From: Tenrec ecaudatus
Taxonomy: Eukaryota > Chordata > Mammalia > Afrosoricida > Tenrecidae
DNA length: 64,000 bases
Reading direction: 5' to 3'
NCBI RefSeq assembly: GCF_050624435.1
Contig: NC_134541.1
Span: 106,657,453-106,721,452, forward strand
Below, in pieces: positions 31,300 through 42,512 of the stretch; the stretch's first letter is position 1, and every line of letters begins with the position of its first letter. The translations under genes and the position numbers were made by a program. The notes beneath the pieces were generated by a model. It did not search any database, was not told the origin of the DNA, and was given only the letters and a program-made list of their open reading frames with translations.

Positions 31300-31405
31300 A
31301 CATAAAAAGGCTCGTTTTTTATTTGTTAATTTTGTATGGCCTGAGAATGACATTATAAATATCCAAATGGTCCTTGGCAGGGGAAAAAATGATTTCCCAC
31401 CCCTG
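31300..31405 (-). mobile_element. Second hAT-like family, end fragment
   Basis: Reverse complement begins 'caggggtgggaaatcatt' and continues 'cctgccaaggaccatttgg' and 'atatttataatgtcattc'. The same order occurs at 44225. CAGGGG ends and a non-coding interior suggest a non-autonomous hAT element distinct from SPIN. Confidence 0.5.
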
Positions 31406-32094
31406 ATATGTGGGCAGGCCAAAACACATGGGCACATGCCTCAGGAGATCTCTGGTGAATCATCACAGGCCAGGAGAAAGCCATGCCAAGGAAGACGCTT
31501 CCCTGAGTCTTCCCAGCTGCCCCGGGACCAGCTGAGCCCGGGCACCTAGGGTAAGCCCTTGGCCATTAGCCGGAGAAAGGCTGGCGGTCCAAACCCCGCA
31601 TCCTTTCTGCCCTCAGACCTAAATGTTGGTTGGAGCGGCTGAAAAGGGAGGGAAAGGAAAGCTGAAGTGGCAGACAAGCTCATTTCAAATCTATGGAAAC
31701 GGGGAGGGTGGGGAGGTGTGGCTGTCTGACCTTGTAAGGTTCCCACGCTCAGAATCTCCTGGGGGCTGTTCTGCTCAGGCCTACAAAGTCAGAATGCCTG
31801 CCACAGCTGTGGGGTTTCGTTAATAACACTCACACTCCTCACACACACAGCTGAAAAGCCTGGGTGCTGGAGCGAGGGTGAGGAATACTCATTCGCTCCA
31901 ATCCAGGCTAACTGCTTCTTCTAAACCCCTGAGTCTGACTTTTCATCGGTTCTGAGAATCGGTCTGCGTTATGTTTGCCCCACAGAGATCAGCCCTGTTG
32001 GGGAACCATCGCTCTCAGCGATGTCTCCTGTCCGGCTTGCATTTCCCTATCTTCGGTTTCACGGGATAGCTCTAGTGAGAGAGAGGGGAAAGTC
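31406..32094. other. No gene recognised
   Basis: Single-copy-like sequence, GC moderate, no frames above 66 codons. Confidence 0.4.
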
Positions 32095-32440
32095 ATTTTT
32101 TTAAATCATTTTATTAGCAGTTCCTACAGCTCTTATCACAATCCATCCATCCATCCAGTGTGTCGAGCACATTTGGACATTTGTTGTCATCATCGTTTTC
32201 AAAACATTTTCTTTCTACTTGAGCCCTTGGTATCAGCTCATGTCCCTCCTCCCCCACCCTCCCTCCCTCATAAACCTTAATAACGTTTTTGTCCCTGTCT
32301 TACACTGTCCGATGTCTCCCTTCACCCACTTTTCTGTTGTCCATTCCCCTGGGAGGGGGTTATATGTATATCATTGTGATCGGTTCCCCCTTTCTCTCTC
32401 TACCTTCCCCTTCCCCTCCTGGTATGGCTCCCCAGTCATT
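32095..32440 (-). mobile_element. L1 3' UTR, minus strand
   Basis: Starts with a T-rich poly(A) remnant ('ttttttaaatcattttatt') and runs 'cttatcacaatccatccatc', 'cttgagcccttggtatcagc', 'gtctcccttcacccactttt', 'gatcggttccccctttc'. These match, in reverse, the 3' UTR at 33150-33510. Confidence 0.8.
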
Positions 32441-33510
32441 TTAATGGATGCTATAAAACACAAACAGACATATACACACCATGTTTGCGGCAGCAATTTC
32501 TACAATAGCGAAAAGATGGAAAAATCAAACCCCGTCTGGGAGGCCTGGATAAACAACGTTTGGTGCATACACACAGTGGAATATTACGCACCCCTGAAAA
32601 CAATGGGGAATCGGTCACACACTCATGATGGAGGGCACCATGCTCAGCCGCGTTAGCCAATCTCATCAAGGTACATAGTCCGTGACAACGATATTAGAAG
32701 GAAGAAAGGAGAGTGTTTTACCCAGACGAACACAGAGGAGGAGGAAGGGAGCACAGGAGAAGAAGAACAGCATACACAAGGTGGGGTGCTAATGGTATTG
32801 AAAGGGTGTCAGCACCAGCCTGTGAGATCAGAGGTGTCGAAGGGATCAGGTATCAGGCATGATCATTGTGAATGGGGGGGTGGGGTGCAGAGTGGAGACC
32901 CAAAGCCTATTTGTAGGCCACTAGAGATCCCCTTGCAGAGGTGTCTCCGGGAGGAGACAAGCCAGACAGGGCGCAATGCAACAACGATGAAAAATACAAC
33001 TTTCCTCTAGTTCCTAAATGCTTCCTGCCACCCCCCACCCCATGATTCCAATTCTACCTTGCAAGTCTGGCTAGACCAGAGGATGGACACTGGTACAGAT
33101 AGGAACTGGAAACACAGGGAATCCAGGGAGGATGATCCCTTCAGGACCAGTGGTATGAGTGGCGATACTGGGAGGGTAGAGGGAGGATGGGTTGGAAAGG
33201 GGGAACCGATTACAAGGATCTACATGTGACCTCCTCCCTGAGGGACAGACAGCAGAAAAGTGGGTGAAGGGAGATGTCACACAGGGCAAGATATGACAAA
33301 ATAATAATTTATAAATTATCTAAGGGTTCATGAGGGAGGGGGCAGAGGGGAGGGAAGGGAAAATGGCGAGCTGATGCCAGGGGCTTAAGTGGAGAGCAAA
33401 TGTTTTGAGCATGATGAGGGCAATGAATGTACAGATGTGCTTTGCACAATTGATGGATGTATGGATTGTGATAAGAGTTGTATGAGCCCCTAATAAAACG
33501 AATGCCACCC
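32441..33510 (+). mobile_element. L1 ORF2 end and complete 3' UTR
   Basis: 'gcggcagcaatttctacaat', 'agcgaaaagatggaaaaatc' and 'cagtggaatattacgcacc' are the conserved end of L1 ORF2. The G-rich 3' UTR follows ('tagacccaaagcc'-like block, 'gactccttcaggaccagtgg'-like block) to 'gagcccctaataaaacg' with AATAAA. Truncated at the 5' side where it meets the inverted L1 3' UTR. Confidence 0.8.
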
Positions 33511-33585
33511 AGGAACAATCAGACTCAAAGATGAGCGGGCTGTGTTCTCTGGAGAAGGACCCACCAGACAGAATCCATAGAGGCG

Positions 33586-33788
33586 GGAAGCCCTGATGGG
33601 GGTTACACATTGATTGGGCCGCTAACCACAAGGTCAGCAGTTCGAACTTACCAGCTGCTCTAGGTAGGGGAGAAAGTTGAGGCTGTGTGTCCTATGAAGA
33701 CTGACAGTCTCAGAAATCCACAAGAGCAGCTCTACCTTGTCCTCAAGGGCCACTGGGGGTTTGGAACCGACTCCCTGGCAGTGGGTGG
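33586..33788 (+). mobile_element. AfroSINE type 1
   Basis: 'gggaagccctgatgggggtt', 'gggccgctaaccacaaggtc', 'agaaagttgaggctgtgtgtc', 'gaaccgactccctggcagtg'. Complete but diverged. Confidence 0.85.
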
Positions 33789-33822
33789 TGGGATGTGGTT
33801 AGGTCTTGGGGTGGGTGGTGGT

Positions 33823-33994
33823 GTTGGCTTCTGTCCATTCTGATGCATGGTAACCCCACAATGGCCAGAGAATAGTGCCTGGGTCACGTCGTGATCTTTC
33901 AGAAGCAGATGGCTCCAAGGCCCCTCTGGGTGGGCTGAGCCAAACCCTCAGGCTGTTGGCAGAGCACTGAATGGTTTGCGCCACGAGGGCCACC
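33823..33994 (-). mobile_element. AfroSINE type 2, minus strand
   Basis: 'cattctgatgcatggtaaccc', 'ttcagaagcagatggctccaa', 'ggtttgcgccacgagggccac'. The tail precedes the body, with no gene between this and the previous SINE. Confidence 0.7.
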
Positions 33995-35013
33995 TCAATG
34001 GCCCTGAATCAGAGGGGAATTTTCCCTGCCCCCACACACTGCTCAGCCACTGACTACAGAGCCTGCATCATGGCCTTGGGCGTCATGCCCACAATGCCCA
34101 GAATGGGGCCCCTGTTAGCCCTACTTCCACAGATGCAGACGGAGCCCGCGTCCATCCCTGAGCCAGGCTACTGTGTGTATCTGCTGCAGACCCTCAGCTC
34201 TGAGACTCAATTGCCCCTGGACATGCCTGCTGAGATGAGGGTCCCGAGGGTCCCAGAGACACCCGTCTTCCTCTCACCCTTGGTGCTGAGCTTCCCACCA
34301 CGCGGGCGTAAAACCTCCAACCTCTGAGGGCCAAGAAAGAGCACTGGGCCTCCCGCGATGCAGCCCTGGGCCTCCCCGCCTACAAGGAAGCAAGGCCCGG
34401 CACCAAAGCACCAGCGCAGACACCTCAGATCTGAACCTGCCCCCAGTGCCCAAGCCGCTGCCTGCCGGTTGAGTCTGACTCATAGGACAGAGTATGGATC
34501 ATTCACACGTCATATGGTTCAATCCTCCGATCGTATTGAAAGCAAGGGGTGCCGTCGTCACCACAACCGATTTTAGAACTGTTCTTCTTTCTCGCGCTCC
34601 TTGTCACTTACACCCCCACCCCCTCCTCCCAGCAGCAGGCTGCCACAGCTTGCTTCTGCAGAGCCACTGGCGAGCACTTGACAGTTGAATGCTTGGACCT
34701 CTGGGTCACAGCGACTCCTTCCACCTGTGCTGAGACCAAAGACACCACTGTGAATCCTTGTGGGAAGGTGAGGTGCTGTGTGCACAGCACCCCCCTCGCC
34801 ACCACTGCCCCTCCCACTCTCCTGTGGGGAGGCCGCAAGAGGATACAACAGCCACCCACCGAGAGCCCCCGCCCCCCAGCCCAGTGCTAATGCCGCGTCT
34901 GAGTCACCTCTGTTGCCTCTTCTCTCGTCTGTATAATGCAGTCACTTCAGATCAGACTCAGAGAGGGAAACCTTGAGGCATCTACCTGTCACCGCATCTG
35001 GCCTCTCATTAAT
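33995..35013. other. No gene recognised; weak old repeats
   Basis: A plus frame of 118 codons (33971-34327) starts inside a SINE. 34500-34620 ('caccacaaccgattttagaac') resembles an old interspersed repeat I cannot name, and 34890-34945 may be a MIR end ('tgcctcttctctcgtctgta'). Confidence 0.4.
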
Positions 35014-35211
35014 GAGCCGTGGCAGTGCTGCTGAGAAGAGTGGAGCGCTGCTAACTGCAAGGTCAGTGGATCTAGCCCGCCAGCCACTCTGAGGGAGAAT
35101 GACGAGGCTGCCTGCTCCCATGAAGATTTTCCACTTCGGAAACCAGATCTAGGGTTTCCATGGCTTGGAATTGACTCAATGGCAGTGAGTTTGTTTGTTT
35201 GTTTGTTTGTG
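35014..35211 (+). mobile_element. AfroSINE type 1 with (GTTT)n tail
   Basis: 'gctgctaactgcaaggtcag', 'gagaatgacgaggctgcctgc', 'gactcaatggcagtgagtttg', then five GTTT units as the simple-sequence tail. Confidence 0.8.
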
Positions 35212-35514
35212 GATGCATCCAGTCAACTCAATGGCAGCAGGAATTGTTATCTTCGCAGAGTTGATCACAGATTAAAAAGCCCGGTGTAGCTACAGGTAAA
35301 TTGAGAAGGAAGAGGCTCAAGTCCCCAGGAGGCACTGAGGAAGATAGGTCTGCTGAGCTACTCTGAACTAAAGAACTAACAACCCGCCATCAAGAACCCT
35401 TTGGGCTGCAGTTCTGCGCTGACACACCAGGGGGAGCCACGAGTCAATGCCACAGCAAATGATTTGATTTCCGTTTGGATAAACTGCGGGGCAGGAGCGA
35501 ATGGTACTGTTGCC

Positions 35515-35590
35515 CTCCTCACAGATGCGCACACGGAGGTTCAGAGAGGCAAAGCCGCTCCCCTGGGGCTGCACAGCACGTGAGCGGTGG
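35515..35590 (+). mobile_element. MIR core fragment
   Basis: 'ctcacagatgcgcacacggag', 'gttcagagaggcaaagccgc' and 'ggggctgcacagcacgtgag' follow the MIR core. Flanked by unassigned sequence on both sides (35212-35514, 35591-35900). Confidence 0.6.
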
Positions 35591-36021
35591 CCCGTGTGAT
35601 GTCAACGCCTCTCTCTGCCAGATGGGCGGCACCCCGCCACTGTCCCATGCACGTCCAGCTGCACAGGTGCCCTGGAACTCCCACCTTCCCTGGGGAAGCA
35701 CACGGCCCTCTTCGCAGGTCTGTGGGTGCTCAGAGGGCACCCTCAGCTCTCTCTGCTTAGTCACTGCCCCGTGGCCTGATAGATGGCTCTGATTGGGTAT
35801 CCACCCCTCAACCTCTGCCGCACCCTGGAAACAAGCCATCATCTGGGATTGTGGCTTCCGTGACAAAACCTGCTTCCTTCATCCCCGTGAATGTCGCATA
35901 GGGCCCCCTGGTGGTATAGTGGTTACACGTTGGGCTGCTGACTGCAGAGTCGGCAGTTCAAAACCACCGAGCATCCTCAGGAGGAAGACGGGGCCTTCTT
36001 CTGCTCTCATAACGAGCTGCT

Positions 36022-37072
36022 CCCCATAAGCACTTGCTGATGAAGATCCGAATTCAGCCTTCGGTGTGGATTACAACTCGATGTAAAGGGAACCAGTCCT
36101 CATCACGGAACCAACAGGTGACATGGGGAGAAAGGGTTGGCGTCTGTCTGGACAGAGTCAGGCAGGCGAATTGAAGGGACCGTAGAAAACTGACCAGGCC
36201 ACATGGAGCCAAGGCAGAACAAGCCAGCTCAGGGAGTGCAACCTCGCATTCCGGTACACAGAGCGTCACTGACGAGAAGCTGACAAACTGTTCTCAGGAC
36301 GGCTTGCAACACCTGCCGCCTCAGACAGTTTCCCCACCCCCAGGCACCTTCTTTTAAAAACCCTACACGCTGACCATCGGGTGAGACTTCCCCGGCCTGC
36401 CTCGCTAGGTCACGGAACCTCGCCGAGAGCTCTTTCGCTACAATAAAGCTGCCCTTGAATTTACTTTCCTTCAATCCAACTCTGGTCTCACTCCGTGCCT
36501 CAGTTTACCTCACAGTGTCATCAAAGTCGTCTTCTTGCTCGGATCCATAATCAAGGCTCATGGAAGCAGCGGTCCAGAGATCAAAAGACGGGTTGCATTG
36601 CATACATCTGCCGCACGAGATCGCTCTAGAGTGTTGAAAACTCAAGGTGTCACTTGGAGGTTACTGAGATGTACCTGACCTGAGCCACGGTTTTCTCCAG
36701 GGCCGCCTATGCATGTGAGAGATGGACACTGAAGAAGAGAGAGGGAAGAAGAAGCGATGTATTTGGATGACGGTGCTGGAAGGGATACTGAAAGTGCCAT
36801 GGACTGAGAACCACCAGATCTGCCCTGGAGGCAAGCCTGGCAAGACTTGGTCTCACGTACTTCAGACATCTTTCTGGGGAAAGCCATCATGCTCGGAAAG
36901 GGGAAGGGACAGGGGAAAAGAGGAAGGCCCTCATGGAGGTGGACGGACACCGTGGCTGCAACAATGGGCTCAAGCACAGGAGCGGAGGACGGAAGACGGA
37001 GGACAGGTGGTGTTTCATTCTGCTGTGCACGGGTCGCTGTGACCAGAACTGATGGGGTGGCACCAGACAAGA
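36022..37072 (+). mobile_element. RTE/BovB inserted into an AfroSINE
   Basis: Pieces 36022-36144 ('ggtgtggattacaactcgatg', 'ggaaccaacaggtgacatgg') and 36521-37072 ('ggatccataatcaaggctcat', 'gccatggactgagaaccacc', 'ctgcaacaatgggctcaagc', 'cactgatggggtggcacc'-like end). 'CCCCAT' at the left and 'CCCCAAT' at the right may be the target duplication. The reading frame, with 'EIKRR'-type RTE sequence, is broken. Confidence 0.85.
36145..36520 (+). mobile_element. Solo LTR (ERV1-like) inside RTE
   Basis: About 376 bp beginning TGTCTGGACAGAG and ending near 'cacagtgtca'. It contains AATAAA at 36442-36447 followed by a T/C-rich U5 ('ttactttccttcaatccaac', 'ctctggtctcactccgtgcc'), the usual class I layout. 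CGTC occurs at 36141-36144 and again at 36528-36531, a possible 4-bp duplication if the LTR ends at 36527. No internal viral sequence. Confidence 0.65.
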
Positions 37073-37533
37073 GAAACCCCCAATGAGTCTTAGAAACCCC
37101 AGAGGCACTTCCACCCTGTCCTGTAGGGTCACTATGAGTCGGCACCCACTCAACAGCAGGGAGTTTTTAGAAGGACCCAGCACGGCCCGGAGCGCCTCCC
37201 TGTGGCTCTCACCTGGGATCAGAATCCATTCTCACACCCCTGACGCCCATCCACAGGAAACCAAGGTGACTGTTAAGGAGGTTGGACTGTTCCTTTATTC
37301 TCGTTCTGTGTTCCTCGCCCTCCTACTCAAAGCAAGCCCAGAGAGGAAGAGAGAAAAAGGCTGGCCCAGAGGAAAGGCATGTCATTCTGCCCGGGAGAGG
37401 CTTCTTCTTGGAAAGCAATTTAGCACCAAGTCCTGGTCAGTGTGTTCCTTGTGTAATAGCGGTGGAGAGAGTCCAAATTAGCTGAGTTAAGTGGACAAAG
37501 GCACATTGCCCTGTCAGTGTGAATACTGAGCAT

Positions 37534-37655
37534 GGGTGGCTGCCAGGCATGCCCTCGGCTGTGAATACAGAGGTCGGAGGCTCAAGTCTATCCAGAGCCC
37601 CTGGGAAGAGAGATCTGACAATGGACTTCCGGAAAATCAGCCATGGAACACCCGG
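37534..37655 (+). mobile_element. AfroSINE type 2
   Basis: 'ggtggctgccaggcatgccc', 'ggaggctcaagtctatccag', 'cttccggaaaatcagccatgg'. Truncated before the tail. Confidence 0.65.
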
Positions 37656-37696
37656 TGGGGGGATTCAGCTCTGACAAGCAGTGGGCACCAAGACCA

Positions 37697-37898
37697 GAAC
37701 CAAACTCACCACCATCCAGTCCAGTTGATTCCGACCCACAGGGACCCTTATCGAGCAGAGACCAGCCCCCGCAGGTTTCTAAGGCCGTCATCTCTACAGG
37801 AGCAGAGTCTGCCTCTCTCAAAGTGGCCTGTGGATGTGAACTGCTGACTTTGCAGTTAGTAGCCCACTGCTTAACCACGACGCCGTCCGGGGCTCCTG
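37697..37898 (-). mobile_element. AfroSINE, minus strand
   Basis: 'accaaactcaccaccatccag', 'gcaggtttctaaggccgtcat', 'gaactgctgactttgcagtt', 'cgccgtccggggctcc'. Complete from tail to head. Confidence 0.85.
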
Positions 37899-39218
37899 CT
37901 AACAGCTGCTGGTCAGTGCAGGACGATCTGATGTCCCGTCATTCCAGCTCCAGAGAGCTGCCCCAGAGGGGTATGTCAGGGAGCAGACAGCAGGTCAAAT
38001 GGAAGCTCAGATTCTCACGATCCCCCTGGAAATGGCGGCCTCTGGACGATCATAAACTTTAAACCAAAAGATATCCCCTGGAATCTCCTTGGCTGGCTGT
38101 CACCTTCACGGAGCCGAGCACCAGGACTTGCGTCTGCAGCATGTGTTTGAGCTACCAACGTCAGCGGGGGAGGGTTTCAGGGCATCTTCAGGGGGCAGGC
38201 AGGGGGCGCACACAGTCAAGTCTGATCTGGGTGGGCAGAGACCAGGAAGGGGTGACAACCCACTCTCAGATGGCAGCAGAAAGCAGTGATTGGAACTCCA
38301 CCCCCCCACACACACACACACACACCCCGGTCAGTTTATTCTTTGCCAGAGGGGAAAAATAATGCGGGTGGGAGAAAATCTACCCGGCTATAAGGGAAAA
38401 CTCACAGTGGGGAAATTACATGAACTCAGAGCCCCCAAGGCCATCCAACGCCAAGAGGGCGGTGTGGGCAGGGTCATGGAAGGCCATAAATACAGGTGGC
38501 CTGCTGTGTCCAGACATGGCGGCGGGCAGCACACCGGGGAGATTGCCAGGACTGATTTGGCCAGCATCCACGCTGGGCTGGCTACGGGGACAGCCTGCCA
38601 GGGGCATCTTGTAGAGACTGTAACCATGTTATTTTTACAGACCAATTTCATCCAGGCCCCACGCTTTCAGAATTGAGTTTTTCTTTTCAGCTTTACGACA
38701 CAGAGGTCGTCAAAGGACTGACGTGTCCAGGCTCTGCATGGCCCTTCTCTATCAGAGACGGGAAGCCCTAGAGGGGGATCCCTGGCCCAGACCCCCAAAA
38801 GCCTCAAAACTGTATGGTCTCCAGTATTAGCATCTTCATTCCCTCCAAAGTTGATCAAATGGGACCCCGGCTCACGTCTTCCCTCCTCTGTAAGTCACCT
38901 GAGTGCTGTGTGAGGGCTCACCAAAAGTCCCTTTGGGGGCCCACCAGGTGTGCTGACGTCACAGCAGTCAGAGAGCTCCATGCAGCCAGAAGGTGGGCCA
39001 GGTGAACCCACCAGCAGCGCTTCCCAGCAGCAAAACCCAGCCATCTGCCCCAGACACACCATGGCCTTAGAAACACTGCGGGGCCCTTCTCACAGAGACT
39101 CAGCATTGACTCTAGGGTTTGGGGGGTTGTGGTACTTGTAGTTTGGGGGTCCACAGTGAAGCCTGACTGTGGGCCTGGGGAGAGGACAGGGCAGGAGACA
39201 GGTGACTAGGAGGAGGTT
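37899..39218. other. No gene recognised
   Basis: 1.3 kb with a short (CA) run at about 38306-38326 and no frame that persists beyond 130 codons. Overlapping opposite-strand frames at 38290-38676 argue against coding. Confidence 0.4.
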
Positions 39219-40032
39219 GTGTGCCGAGACCACTTCCAACCATGGGCCTTGACCAAGTCAGCTCATGGTGGAGGAGCAGTCAAAGAAGGCTCCACCAAGG
39301 CAAGTCTCTTCCGTGAACCCTTTGGAATTATTGGCCTCTTATCCTTATTGATCATTGTAGCTGCTCTCTGGTTCTTGATCATTTTGATCACTTCCCCTTT
39401 TAGGAAACAACTGATGTCAACTGAGGAATATTCCCCAGAAGTTGAGGTTACTCCCCTTCCTATGGCTTTGGAAGATCCATGTCCTGACTGCATGCAAAGT
39501 GTATTGTATAAAAACACTAGAAACTGGAAGCCAGAAACCCCCCTTAAAGAATGTATGTTAGATCTTGAGCAGGCTGAACGATTGCAACGGAAATCTCAGA
39601 GGCTCATTTGGAAGCTTTTGTGCAAGATCCTAAAAAAGTTTATCATCCTCTTCTTTTATATATTGGTTATTGATAGGGAGTAAAATATGACATCCCCCTC
39701 CAGGAAATAACCCAAAGAGAAATAGAATTCCTGTTCCTGATTTATCTTATACAGGGGCTTGAAATGAAAATAGCATAAGAATAGTTAACAAAGAAGGTGT
39801 ACAAGTTCCTGTTAGTAGTTTTATGGAACGGTTAGCAAGAGGAGGGCCTCCGTGATGTTTGAAGTCCACTGAAGCAAAGCTACCTATTGTGAGGCAACTC
39901 ACACCTTCGTACAGAAAGACCTTTGGGAGTTTAATTTATGGGAACTTAGTGGTAAAGAAAGAACAAGAAATGAAAGCCCTAGAGGAACAGCCTAAGAAGG
40001 AACAGAAAGAACAGCCAAAGCCTGTGAAGTAA
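39219..40032 (+). mobile_element. Retroviral (ERV) internal remnant with open frame
   Basis: The 154-codon frame at 39219-39683 has a hydrophobic segment at about residues 34-58 followed by an Arg/Lys stop-transfer, then an acidic middle and a second hydrophobic C-terminal segment. This resembles a transmembrane/cytoplasmic end of an envelope protein, but I cannot name a match. A second stretch, about 39710-40032, is open except for in-frame stops and ends in a Lys/Glu/Gln-rich tail just before the LTR. Codon use is AT-rich, unlike the GC-rich flanks, which supports foreign origin. No gag or pol is present. It could instead be an unrelated retrocopy. Confidence 0.5.
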
Positions 40033-40430
40033 TGTTTGATAATGAAATGTATTAATGCTTTATTGATTTCATAGTTAGAACAATGTGCCCTAGCTGGATG
40101 AGGTGTGCTCAGTTATTGTTAGAAGGTTTACGTCTATCACCTTTGTCCTTGAGAAAGTTTTCGTTTCAAGATGTACTAATTTTTAACCAAGAATCATGAT
40201 GTGATTGATGTAACTTGTTACGGTCTTGTGGCCTGAGAATTTCCTGATGTATGACCTCAGGCCACAAGCTTTAAGCGATGAAAAAGAATATATAAGTTGA
40301 AGCTTTGCATGAATAAAATTGGAACAGTCACCCGCAACCTTTGAGTCGTGTGGTTTCTGTCTCCCACTCGCCGACGCCGTGACCCACCTTGAGGGACCCC
40401 CGGACCTTGCTGCAGCTGGACTGTGACAGT
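40025..40430 (+). mobile_element. 3' LTR of the ERV remnant
   Basis: AT-rich U3 beginning around 'tgtttgataatgaaatg', TATA-like 'tatataa' at 40289-40295, AATAAA at 40312-40317, then a T/C-rich R-U5 ('gtgtggtttctgtctcccac') and a possible end at '...ggactgtgaca'. The 5' limit is uncertain by about 20 bp. No matching 5' LTR in the window. Confidence 0.5.
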
Positions 40431-41022
40431 TGTGTGCTGTGTAAGAAGCAGGAGGAGCCCTGGACAGGGCGCCAAGGAGTGTGGCCCTATGTCCGCGTGG
40501 TGTGTACGGGGCTGGAGGTGGCGGATCACAGCAGTTCTCAGTGGGCTGTTTTTACCCACCAGCCACTCTGCGGGAAAAGCAGAGGCAGCCTGTTTATGTA
40601 CGGACTGAAGCTACGGACAGTTCGCATCAGACCCTCGGTCTGCGCAGCGGGCAGGTGCCTCCCCCGAGGGAGAGCTCATGGAAGGGGTGGGCATGATTCG
40701 GGCACCATGGTGTGATGGTGGACTGAGTGCATCCATCTGCTAGGCCAGGCTGGGGTTCCTGCGGGCTGGCACATGCTTGTCTGGTGGCTGCCACCCAAGG
40801 ACACGGATGTGCAGATTCTGGTGTAACTCCTGAGCCCAGACCAGCCGGGGCTGGAGCAGGGCTCACCCATGGGTGCCTGGGGTCTCCCTGCCTGCTGTGT
40901 GGACTTGCCACACACACACACACCACACCCCACACCCCCACCCCGTGTGCTGGGGCTGGGGCCTTCCGCTCCTTTACCTCTCCTGGGTGTTCCAACCAGA
41001 GGCAGGTTCCCCAGTCAGAAGG
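40431..41022. other. No gene recognised; SINE trace
   Basis: 'ccaccagccactctgcggg' at about 40557-40575 is a short AfroSINE trace. (CA)n at about 40908-40926. Remaining sequence is GC-rich and unassigned. Confidence 0.4.
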
Positions 41023-41556
41023 TGTAATAGTTAAGGTTTATTGTGCCAACCTGGCTGATAAACACATGTGGGATTCATTGAAGGGCAGAGAGCTAAATGG
41101 CTCAGCAAGCCTCACCTTTTTTGTTCTCTGGTCTCTTGCTCTCTGATGATCAGACCGGGGTGCAGCTGCCTTAGCTAGTTCTTTGACTCTGCCGGCAAGG
41201 CTCACTTCCTGCAGGACATCTCCGAGGAGAAGCCACATGACCTACCCTGATGCAGCCCTGGGTGCTGGAGCAGCCATGTGGAGACGCCTGCCATGTGGAG
41301 ACCCCTGCCAGCGCTGAGATGCTTACACACTCACTGATTCGGCTTCCCTCCTGCAGTCGGTGTCATTGTGTGTGTCTTGTGCGATTGAGGAGGACTTTGT
41401 AGATCGGTGTTGGACATAATGACTTATGGGCTTGGGCTTGGACTGGACTGGGTTGGGATGCTTAATGTACAATTACCCCTTATATAAAATTCTCTCTTAT
41501 AGAATATGAATGTTTATTCATTTTGTTTCTCTAGTCTACCCAGACTAACTCAGACA
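41023..41556 (-). mobile_element. LTR-like repeat, minus strand
   Basis: From 'tgtaatagttaaggtttattg' to 'cccagactaactcagaca'. Internal blocks 'gccagcgctgagatgcttac' and 'gattgaggaggactttgtag' are shared with 3787-4296. A partial repeat of 'ccatgtggagac' is seen at 41275-41300. Not inside RTE. Confidence 0.7.
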
Positions 41557-41564
41557 GGAAGCAC

Positions 41565-42005
41565 TGGCTTACCTGTGCTTACTTAACAAGCTCACTCACA
41601 CTGACTGTCAGACCGGGTTGTGTAGGGAACAAAGCCGTGACGCTCATCCATGTGGAAGGAAGAACTCTTTCAAGAATCTAGTTGGCCTCGCAGCCCAGTC
41701 AACTTGAGTCCAGGGGTCGGCTGCTGGCCGGGCCCTCTCCAGACTCACTGAGCTGCAGGCCAATGATGCAGAAGGCTGAAGCAGGGGGATAGCAGGCCGG
41801 TGAGTGCAGTCAAACAATCCAAGGTCGGTGGCAGCACGGAAGGCAGCTGGCAGCTCTCAGGTTTGGAGGCAGACACAGTCCTGGTGAAGTGGGAGAGAGA
41901 GAGGGAGGGGCAGTCCCTCACTCTCATTCAGAAAGCCACACCCCCAAGGAGGCATCACCACTTGATTGACAGGTTTGACACCACCCCTAGTCAGGAGTCT
42001 AGTTG
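41565..42005. mobile_element. Possible diverged LTR-like copy
   Basis: 'gattgacaggtttgacacca' and 'cagtcaacttgagtccagg' resemble blocks in the copies at 14582 and 56641, but both ends are unclear. Confidence 0.3.
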
Positions 42006-42011
42006 ACATAA

Positions 42012-42172
42012 AATCATCTGACTCCCACAGCGATCCTATAGGACAAGGTAGAATGGCCCCTGTGGGTTTCTGAGATGGTAGCTCTTCACGGGAGCAGGGA
42101 GCCTCATCTTTCTCCCTGGGAGCAGCTGGTGGTTTCGAACTGCGGACCTTGTGGTTACCCCCTTCACCACTC
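42012..42172 (-). mobile_element. AfroSINE, minus strand
   Basis: 'atcctataggacaaggtagaa', 'gggtttctgagatggtagctc', 'ggtggtttcgaactgcggacc'. Both extreme ends are missing. Confidence 0.8.
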
Positions 42173-42512
42173 ATGGTTGACAATTTCACAGGGGTCTCAC
42201 CAGCTCGTGGTGAAAAATCTGTGCTGTCCGTGACTCCCAAGTCCATGGTGCTTCTTGAGGACAGCGGCTGTCTGTCGATGGTAAATTCACGAAGAGGCGT
42301 TGACGCTGTAGCATGGGGCTGTGGGGTGGGGGAGAGGCAGAGGCCACCAGGCCAGACCGTCCACTACAGATGACTCAGTAAGCACAACTACACCCACGCT
42401 TCCCTTGCTCCTTGAGTCACCCACCTCTGACTCTGGCTCTGCCCTAGGCCCCCAGGCTCTGCGCCCCACGCCCCACTGGCTCCCCACCCTCCAGTCACAC
42501 CACCTTCTAGCC
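42173..42512. other. No gene or repeat recognised
   Basis: Short unassigned stretch between a SINE and a SPIN element. Confidence 0.4.

Larger units (their letters stand above)
35901..37166 (+). mobile_element. AfroSINE carrying an RTE and LTR insertion
   Basis: Head and body at 35901-36021 ('ccctggtggtatagtggttac', 'gcagttcaaaaccaccgagc', 'tctgctctcataacgagctgc'). The remaining body and tail are at 37080-37166 ('gtcttagaaaccccagaggc', 'ccctgtcctgtagggtcact', 'caacagcagggagttt'). The two halves join in the right order, so the 1.06 kb between them was inserted into the SINE. Confidence 0.85.

Noticed and set aside
32095..33510. Single L1 with a 5' inversion from twin priming
   Set aside because: The inverted arm contains the L1 3' terminus with its own T-run, which the twin-priming model does not give.
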